Below are positions 56,601 to 64,000 of a stretch of DNA of 64,000 nt, in pieces. The DNA is taken from contig QLOH01000005.1 of NCBI GenBank assembly GCA_026901365.1, forward strand, positions 2,232,001 through 2,296,000, given 5' to 3'. The stretch comes from Sesbania bispinosa. Lineage: Eukaryota > Streptophyta > Magnoliopsida > Fabales > Fabaceae. Numbering within the stretch: position 1 is the first letter of the stretch; every line of letters begins with the position of its first letter. The position numbers and the translations under genes are program-made. Under the pieces are notes generated by a model, which saw only the letters and a program-made list of their open reading frames with translations, ran no database searches and had not been told where the DNA came from.

Positions 56601-58187
56601 ACTCTTCAAAACCCTAACTCTGATTATAGTTCAATTTGTTGTCCCAATTAGTTCAATTTGTTTTCTAATGTCAAATACAAAACCATCTATTTCACATTAA
56701 GTCACTGGGCGGAAAAGCATGCTTTTCTTTTCATGTCTTCTAATGTCCCTCTCTTCATTGCTCGCCACTTTCTCTTCCAACATTTGAGTTTATTCCTCTC
56801 TCAAATTCCTCTGTGGCTTTGGCCGTGCTACATATAATTGGAACCTGAGCATTAGTCCTACCCTCAGAGCTCGTTGGAAAACGATGGCGTGGCCAAATTA
56901 GTGTCATTGGATTCTTCTGTTTCACCTTAGGGTTTTTATCCCTCTTCCCTCCCAGCCATGGCTTACATCAACAGAGCCTCTTCATGGAGGAACCTCTATT
57001 TATGGACCTCAATTCCAACTATCTTCTATTGCATATTGGTCAAATTGTTGGTTCAAGAGTCTCTTAGATGGTTTCTAGTGAGAGGAATGAAATTAAGATG
57101 AAGTTGTTGCTACATTGAAATGCATCACATCAATCACGCAGAGTAGTCTCTATTTAGCAATCAATAACATGTCTCATAGACAAGTTCAGGAGGAGGACTG
57201 AATTGTTTGTGTTCACTGTGTTGAGTGGGGTTTTTAGTGTGATGTCAATTATGGAAGGGAAGGTGTGGAGTGAGATGCAGATTGGGTTTGAGTTTATTGA
57301 GTCACTAGTCACTAGTCACTAGTCAACACATTCTTTCTGATTTTGGGAGTCACTAGTCACTAATCACCCAATGGAGAAGTAAACTTAGAAAAGCAAGCCC
57401 AAGACAGTAAAAAGGGGTAATTAAATATCAATTAAATAGAAGAATTTTAATTCAAAGGTGATTGGTTCAAATCTAATTTAGAGAAGAGAAATGGATAACT
57501 AGCCCTGTTGTCTATTATTTAATGGATAAAAGTAAAATGATTAATAATATTTCCAAGACAGTAAAAAGTTTCAAGCCAAAAGTATGTTCGGACTTTGGAG
57601 AAGTGACCATATAGTGTCAAATGTTGAACTCAAATTCGACCATTAGTATTCCAAAATTTAAGCAGGAAAATTAGTTTGGACTGTACGTTTTCTTTTGGCA
57701 TTTGAATTACCTTTCTTAGGCTTCTCTTGAAAGCAACAAAGAAGTTAAAACCATGACTATTGCTTCGAGAAGTTGGAGCAAATTGGAGAGGGCACATATG
57801 GGTTAGTTTCAATTTTTGTGCTGCTTAAGATTTCATATCAAAAGTTTGTATTTTTTTTTGGATTGTCTTTTTCGGAGTATGGAATATGAAAATTTATAAA
57901 GTCAATGGTAAATTGGTAACTATATTTGTCTACTTCATGTGCTGTGTACTTCAACACTCTGTTGGGAATTTGGGATTATTGGAGTGATCCTGGTTGGGCT
58001 AGGTGAACCTGAAAACTCTGGAAAATGTAGACTATTATCAATGAGACAATTTTTATGAATGAAGCAATTGTCATAGTTATATATACATATAAATCTTGTT
58101 GAAAGTATTTATTGGTTCTCTCTGGTTTCCTTGCCTGCTTCTCTTGTGCAATTTCTTGTATTGTGTTCCCTTCTCTTTTCTATTTTA
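56601..58187. other. Interior of the CACTA-like element, nothing identified
   Basis: No long frame. Triplicated 'cactagtcactagtcac' occurs at 57303-57330. Confidence 0.45.
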
Positions 58188-58234
58188 ACTATACAATGAG
58201 TAGTAGATACTGGCCAACCATAATATGATGCAAC
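58188..58234 (-). pseudogene. Captured exon fragment of a PHT2;1-type phosphate transporter
   Basis: On the minus strand, a splice-acceptor-like tract 'ttttgtgcattgcag' (58235 on) is followed by codons for 'VASYYGWPVSTTHCI'. This is the signature of the plant plastid inner-envelope phosphate transporter PHT2;1 (PiT family), as I recall it. Only about 15 residues remain; the frame then diverges. The upstream 100-200 bases look like intron. It lies within a CACTA-like element, which is known to transduplicate gene pieces. It is not functional. Confidence 0.55.
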
Positions 58235-59260
58235 CTGCAATGCACAAAACAACAAGTAGCTAGTAAATTTGTTCGAGTTGGATTGTTTGAACATATAACT
58301 AAAAATAATTCAACTTCTTTAAGCAATGGCATAAAGAAAGACAAAATGGAAAAGGATCACTTGTTTCCATGTCTTTGAAATTTTAGCCAGGAAAAAGTGT
58401 ATTTACTATTTTACTCTCATGCTCAAAGAATGAAAATTTAACAGCTTTTCAAATCCAACTCATACAAAAAAACCAAAAGAGATAGATGCCTATAGAGTTT
58501 TCTAAAGTACCAGTTATGTTGATATGCTCGCAAGAACCACTCACAAAGCTCTCTTGTTATTAGCGCCCCTTTGGTCTTTTATATGACAAGGTTGTCAATA
58601 CTCAAGTAGGAAACCAAACTAACATCAATAGTATGCATTTGAAGTTGTTGTGCGATTCCTATGTGCTTTCCTTTCCAATTTCAAAATCTATTCAAGACAC
58701 AGCTGCTTATTGCTATTAGTAGTGTTTGTTCTAATGTTCTCCTATTCTTTCCTTTATACCAATATATTACCACTCCAGTTCTCCTACTTATTTCAAGCGC
58801 CATTTTTATAAAATTATTATTTTTCTTGAAAATTCTCTAACCATCATTAAATAAAGCCTTTTCTACAAATGCTGCCCCTCTGTAAGTAGGTTCTGCAAAC
58901 CTAGTACCTAAAATCTGTTTATTTCACTCTTGCCACACACTCACGCTGAACAAAAAATTCATGCCAAATTTGCTTTTGAAATGATCTTTCTATTGTGAGT
59001 AGTATTTACTGGTGTTTTCAATCAATCACAATGGAAAAGATAAGAAATTTAATCATGTCAATTAAATGTGAGTTGTGACTCTTGAATTTGGGATATTCTC
59101 ATATCAATGTAACTTTCACATTAAACCACGTGGTTTCTATTGGATCCTATTAAAAGAGGATAATGCATGAGAAATGAGATTATGAGCTTAAGAGATGCCA
59201 CTGAATTTGAGTTCTGTTATGCGTACATGCCTACATGGTTTCTAGTATGTAGTGATTCTT
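58235..59260. other. Interior of the CACTA-like element, possibly captured intron DNA
   Basis: Non-coding. The part next to the transporter exon fragment may be intronic sequence of the captured gene. Nothing else is recognised. Confidence 0.3.
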
Positions 59261-59971
59261 ACGGATGTAAATGAGCTCTAAATGAGCCGAGTACTTGAAG
59301 TTTAGGCTTGGTTTGTGATAAAAATAAGTGGCTCAAACTTGACTCAGTTATTTAAACGAGCCAACCTTAAAGTTTGGGCTTGGCTTGTTAAAGAAAAAAC
59401 AAAGCTTGAGTTTGGCTTATTTAGCTCATTTATAACTTCCTTGTTTTTGCTTTTTATGAAAATTTTCATTAAATCATTTTTAAAGTTTTTGAATTTAGTA
59501 TTTTAATAAATATTTTCCTATTAAATGATAATATAAAAATCAAAATATATTCTTAATGTATGATATATATTTAAGAATTCTAAAATAATATATTTTTCAA
59601 AATTCAATACATAACTTCTTGACTAATATAAGAAATATTTGAATACTTATTTTTAAATATATAGAGTAACTATTTTACTTTATTATTTTATTACTTTAAA
59701 AATTAAATTATAATCGTATTTTTCTTTTTATATTTTTTATTAATCTTACTTTACTTCAAATATTTATATTATTTAATTATTATATATATAATAAGCGAGC
59801 TATTCATGAGCTCTTAATGTCAAGCTTCCGAGGCTTGTGTTTGGCTCATTTAAATAATCGAGCACAATCTTAATTTTGAGCTTGTTTGTTTAATTAAACA
59901 AACGAGCTTGATCGAGCATTTAATGAGCCGAGTTCAAATAATTTATGAATAACTCAACTCATTTACAACCC
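59261..59971. mobile_element. Nested 711-bp repeat with GGATGTAAATGAGC ends
   Basis: The ends GGATGTAAATGAGCTC and CTCATTTACAACCC are inverted, and the direct repeat TAGTGATTCTT lies on both sides (59250-59260 and 59972-59982). The subterminal 'aaacgagc', 'gcttg' and 'gagctc' motifs belong to a dispersed plant repeat family. The middle is AT-rich. The class (hAT-like) is uncertain because the duplication is 11 bp. Confidence 0.6.
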
Positions 59972-61232
59972 TAGTGATTCTTGAGAGTAGAAGAAAACCA
60001 TGACGTTGATTGAAGTGTTTAATTTTCTGGTTTTTGTGTTAACCTAGTACTTATTCTTTTTTCTTTGGTTTCAATAATTGATGATGTTGATTGACATGCA
60101 TTTTGGGTGTTTGTATGTTGACTTTTCAATATTTTTGTCATATAGTTATTATTTCAATAGAACCTCTAGTAGCAGCTAATTTGCAGCTCTTTATTAACTT
60201 ATTTATGTCTTTGTTAAGCTTATTATTCGCTTGATCTTGTCCAAATTAAGCTCATTGAGGTCTCTTCCTGTCCACGAGATTGTCAATAGCAAGGTAATTT
60301 TTTTATCACTCTATTCTTCTTGAGGTTTTGATTTGATTTCACTTAGGTTTAGTTTAATTTTAGATTAGGTGAAATTTTTTTGGTCTACCCCCTTTCTATA
60401 TGTTTAAATGTTTGGCATTTGTTATTCTTGTCTGATTTATATTTTTTATAAGCAAAGAAATGTGAAAAACATAAACCACTTTTTTATTCTTACTTTCTCT
60501 TATTCTCTTGTCATAAGGTTTCTTGTTGTCTTGATCATAGCCAAGGTTGCTATTGGTAGGCCCATTTTGTTTTTATGCATGTCCTGCATATACATAAGTT
60601 GAGTGCTTGTATTAGTTTTCTTTAAGTGTGATATTGTATTAGTTTCCTTCATGTGTGATCTTGTTGCACTGTCAGTACTGCTATTTAAGTGTTGTTTTGC
60701 TCATCTCTGCTTTTGTGTCCTGCTGCTGCTTTTGTGTTAATTTGATGTTATCACGGTACTGATTTACTAAAAAGTCTTGTATAGGAGTTTCTCATTTTAC
60801 ATTCTTTGTCTTGGTAACGTGTTACTGTGTTTTGAGATGAATACTACCTTTTTATACTTTTTGAGCTTTTGTGGGGTGTTTTCAATTTTGATTCGGGAAG
60901 TTTTTTGTTGTTATACAAATTTGCGTGCATGCATGGTGCTCCCTTTCTTTTTGATGTCCAAGGACCATTTGGTATCTAACTTTTATGCTTCTCCCTTTCT
61001 TTTTGACGTCTAGGGCTTTTATATTATTTCTATTTCCCTTGCTCAGGAATGCTTTCTACAAATAAGTTTATAGGTTTGGTTTCAATTTTTTTCTTTTGGT
61101 TTTTTTCTAATCAATGTAAGGTTTGAGTTTGTGCCCTCCTAGTAGTCATTTTAATATATTTTTTAGCTTATAAAAGAAATAACAACCATAATTTTGAATC
61201 TTTTACTAATTGGAGTTTCTCTTTAATTTCAG
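59972..61232. other. Interior of the CACTA-like element, T-rich, intron-like
   Basis: Very T-rich on the plus strand with no real gene. It ends at a good splice acceptor, 'tttaatttcag' (61232). Confidence 0.45.
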
Positions 61233-61322
61233 GTTACAAATTTAGGTTCACCAACGGAAGCTAGGCCTTCTTCCTCTGCTAGTCACAACCCACAAAATCA
61301 TGGACTTTCATCAACTGATTAG
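61233..61322 (+). pseudogene. Terminal-exon-like piece of the CACTA-like element
   Basis: Thirty codons after a strong acceptor end in TAG ('VTNLGSPTEARPSSSASHN...STD'). This looks like the low-complexity C-terminal exon of a plant En/Spm transposase gene whose other exons have been deleted. The family is not confirmed. Confidence 0.35.
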
Positions 61323-61747
61323 TTCTCTAATTAGGATTTTAGGATTTATTGACTTATTATCTTGAGATAAACTAATGTTTAGCTACAGTTGTATGTACTT
61401 AATTTACATTTTACAGAACTTGTTATTTTATTTTGAATAGAATTGTTAAGTTTTCTTATTATTATTTTATCTATATTTTGAAACAATTTAATGATTTAAT
61501 AACAAGAACGGGTAAAAATTAACTAACAAAAAGATAAGATGTTTTGCGGCGGTTGTAGAACCGCCCCCAAAATGAAATTTTAAATTGGATAGCATTTTGC
61601 GGCGGTTTCATAACCGCCCCCAAAATGCGCGTTTGAAACAATTGTAATTTTGCGGCGGTTAAGTAACCGCCGCTAGCTTCTTTTGCAGCGGTTTAAACCG
61701 CCGCTAATTGATTAAATAACCGCCGCAAAATGCCTGTTTTCTTGTGT

Positions 61748-62732
61748 GATTTTGAGGTAAATTAACCAAACACGCATTAATTATTGTATGTTGTGGAATA
61801 GGTTACAGGATAAGTTGTGTGGTTCATTTAAGAAATTTATTGAATTATAAATAAATAAATAATTTGCTTAAAGCAATAAAATTAAAATTTTTGTATAAAA
61901 AAATATAAAATATTTATTTAAAAATAAAAAATGTAAAAAATTATAAAATATCTATTTAAGAATTATTTCAGAAATATTGAGATAAAAAAGCCAAAAAAGA
62001 AATAGTACGGCTGTGCATGGAACACGTTTGGGCTTTTAAAAATATAAATATATTATTAGCATATATATTTGTGGTCAGCACGTACAAGTCCAATAAGATA
62101 AAGTTAGTACATATATGGGACCTATGGAAATACTTTATTACGAGTTTGGGAGACACTTGGATACTCATGAAAAAAAAAAATAACTATGTGATTGAACTCA
62201 TATCTTTTGGAGACAATTTTAAAGGTTTACTCTCGGTTTTGTTAGCTTTAACATAGGGGAATTAACATAAAAACCTAATTGACTGACGTTACTATTTCTC
62301 GAGATATTTTTACAATTTATTATCTTTCATGAAACTATAACATAACTAATCTCATATTTTTCAGGAACTATTTTAAAGGTTTACTCGTTAAAATATACCT
62401 TCATTTTGATCGTTACAAAATATATCTTTTTTTTTAAGTCAAAATGGAATTGATATTAAAAGAAAGCACGCTGAGAAGCATCCAAAGTAACTTGAACCAA
62501 AATAAAGAGAGGAGTTTCCTCAATCCAAATACAATTTGGATGTAAGCATCCAAACTTTGCTAAAGAATGGGCTGAGGAATTATAAATCCTAACTGAATGA
62601 CAAAATTCAAGGGAATTAAATTCTAAACAAAAACAATCGAATGCAATAGAATCAAAAGATGACAATCCTCTAGAAGAACTCGTGATGGCTGAATCTGACT
62701 CCGCAATAAAATCTCGGAAACCCATATCAATA
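61748..62732 (+). repeat. Duplicated flank block B2
   Basis: Paralogue of 50334-51420 ('aattaaccaaacacgcatta', 'tgcatggaacacgtttgggc', 'atcatgacaatcctct'-type sequence). Small indels only. Confidence 0.88.
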
Positions 62733-63682
62733 TAGTGCGTGTTTGGATTGCCGTTTGTAAACTTGAGTTTAAATGAACGTGATTTATTGAACGTGATTTG
62801 AAGTGGACTTGAGTTTGTATAAACGTGATTTTATGTTTGGATAATTTGTTGTAAACGTGAGTTTAAGAAAGTGAATGTTGTTTGGATGATATTTTATAAA
62901 TCACGTTTGCAGATATAATTACTAAAAAGGACATGTCTTTGTTTGTTATATAGATTTCCATTTTATTAAAATAAAATATATAATTAATTTTAATACTAAA
63001 AAATAAAGATATTTAATTATTAATTAAGATGTATTTGCACCACAAAGATCATTTTATTAGTAATATATAGTTTCTAATTTATAATACATTTGTAAGTTCG
63101 CGATTTTGGATGGTATATTTTTAATCACTTTTGAAGATATAATTACTAAAAAGGATATGCTTTTGTTTGTTATATAAATATATATTTCCATTTTATTAAT
63201 TAGGTATATATTTGATATTAATACTAATAAAAAGTAAAGATATTTACTTTTTTTATTTATGTAAAAATATTATGAAGATGCATGATATTTTAAATAAAAC
63301 ATAGTCATGTTAAAAGAGCTTCCTAGTCACAAGGGATTGAAGTACTATGCCACGGGAATAAGAGCTACCGGCTAGAATTAAAACACCACCCGACCCGTTC
63401 ATGTTACTGTTGATTGTGATTGGTATATAGAAAATGTTAGTACTACAAATTACAGACACTCGGTGAAGGGTAAAAAGGAAAAAAGAAAATGCGGGATGAT
63501 AGAGTTAAGTGAACTCGCGTGTCATAAAACGCAGAAGCTCCGAATTATAGCATTTGAGTGAACTCACGTTTCTCGTCCAAACTCGCATCACAGAAGCTCA
63601 ACCAAACAAGTTATGAAATTGTTAACTTACGTTTGTAGATGGATACGTGCGTTCAGGGGAGGGAAACGCCCATCCAAACACG
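62733..63682. mobile_element. 950-bp MITE in flank B
   Basis: It is absent from the paralogous site at about 51420. The ends TAGTGCGTGTTTGGATTGCC and GCCCATCCAAACACG are inverted, and the flanking direct repeats are TCAATA / TCGATA. The subterminal part repeats 'aacgtgattt' and 'aacttgagttt'. No coding content. hAT-like by its GTGTTTGGAT end, but unproven. Confidence 0.65.
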
Positions 63683-64000
63683 TCGATAGAACTGTAGCCC
63701 AGAATAGCATCTGGACCACACCTAATGTAGCAAGTAGCAGCCCCAAAACGATTCCCAATTGCAGCAAAACTCCAATGCTCATCATCAACTTTGGCCGCGT
63801 CCGTATTCAGCTATGAAATAATTCATAGGGGGCGGGCTCCACTTGATGCTAGGTGATGGGGACGTGACATGCATGGGAGGTGTTGACGTGCAGGAGGCTT
63901 CTTACAAAACATATCTTGAAACGAAGAGATTAACAAATTAGACATAAGAACGAAATCACTAATTAGATCTTGGAAAAAAAATACACTAAAATTATTAGGA
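63683..64000 (+). repeat. Duplicated flank block B3, running off the right edge
   Basis: Paralogue of 51425-51696 joined to 52008-52085, without the 308-bp MITE. In unit A the same sequence leads, about 1.3 kb later, into UGT copy 3. Confidence 0.85.

Larger units (their letters stand above)
56103..61744. mobile_element. Non-autonomous CACTA-like element, 5.6 kb
   Basis: The boundaries come from comparison with the uninterrupted paralogous site at about 50333. A possible 3-bp duplication TGT lies on both sides. The subterminal regions are packed with GCGGCGGTT and its complement (56110-56250 and 61550-61730). The right end 'CCTGTTTTCTTG' is the complement of the common plant CACTA end ('CAAGAAAACAGG'), though the terminal CACTA bases are decayed. 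There is no transposase frame. The interior carries exon-like pieces (56290-56600, 58188-58234, 61233-61322) and a nested repeat (59261-59971). Confidence 0.75.

Noticed and set aside
56304..56609. Arg-rich 101-codon minus-strand frame
   Set aside because: It is the reverse of a C/T-rich 5' UTR-like block; the Arg/Glu bias is a by-product of composition, and the splice donor is on the plus strand.
60408..61013. Short hydrophobic frames in the CACTA-like interior
   Set aside because: T-rich DNA gives Phe/Leu/Ile-rich frames by chance; the stretch ends in a strong splice acceptor and looks like intron.

Overview
The window is plant nuclear DNA, most likely from a papilionoid legume. Three features support this: three copies of a glycosyltransferase closely resembling the legume triterpenoid-saponin family UGT73P, a legume-typical MITE family with GGCTTAAATA / TTTTTGGTCCCT ends, and a dense load of plant-type LTR, LINE, Helitron, CACTA and Mutator-like elements in AT-rich DNA. 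I cannot name the species. There is no sign of bacterial or organellar DNA.

Genes. The only host genes I can support are three tandem, same-strand, intronless UGTs: a nonsense-broken copy at 9055-10548, an intact 492-aa copy at 31373-32851 and an intact 496-aa copy at 53351-54841. They lie about 22 kb apart. All three carry Met instead of the near-invariant Trp at position 22 of the PSPG sugar-donor box, and Gln at position 44.

Layout. 1-8730: retroelement ORF running off the left edge, gypsy-type LTR, scrambled Helitron pieces, LINE ORF1 remnant, SINE, Helitron 3' end. 9055-13670: UGT copy 1 with a 2.97-kb foldback Mutator-like element in its 3' flank, itself carrying nested MITEs. 13.7-21.5 kb: copia remnants, Helitron helicase end, CACTA end and AT-rich DNA. 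21582-30823: Tourist/Harbinger-type element split by an 8.65-kb Ty1/copia element with both LTRs and a TATAT target duplication. 31.3-33.1 kb: UGT copy 2. 33.9-44.1 kb: LTR fragments, a chromovirus-like LTR rich in tandem repeats, LINE and CACTA remnants, MITEs and a broken copia element. 44.8-52.1 kb: paralogous flank A, split by a 5.15-kb insertion that is mainly an inverted array of about 207-bp repeats. 53.3-54.8 kb: UGT copy 3. 55.8-64.0 kb: paralogous flank B, split by a 5.6-kb CACTA-like element and a 950-bp MITE.

Reading. The locus grew by tandem segmental duplication of a UGT plus its flanks, and the units were later inflated by independent insertions. Flank B repeats the sequence that leads into UGT copy 3, so a fourth UGT is predicted just beyond the right edge. 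The intact copies probably act in triterpenoid saponin glycosylation, but the altered donor box makes the sugar they use uncertain.
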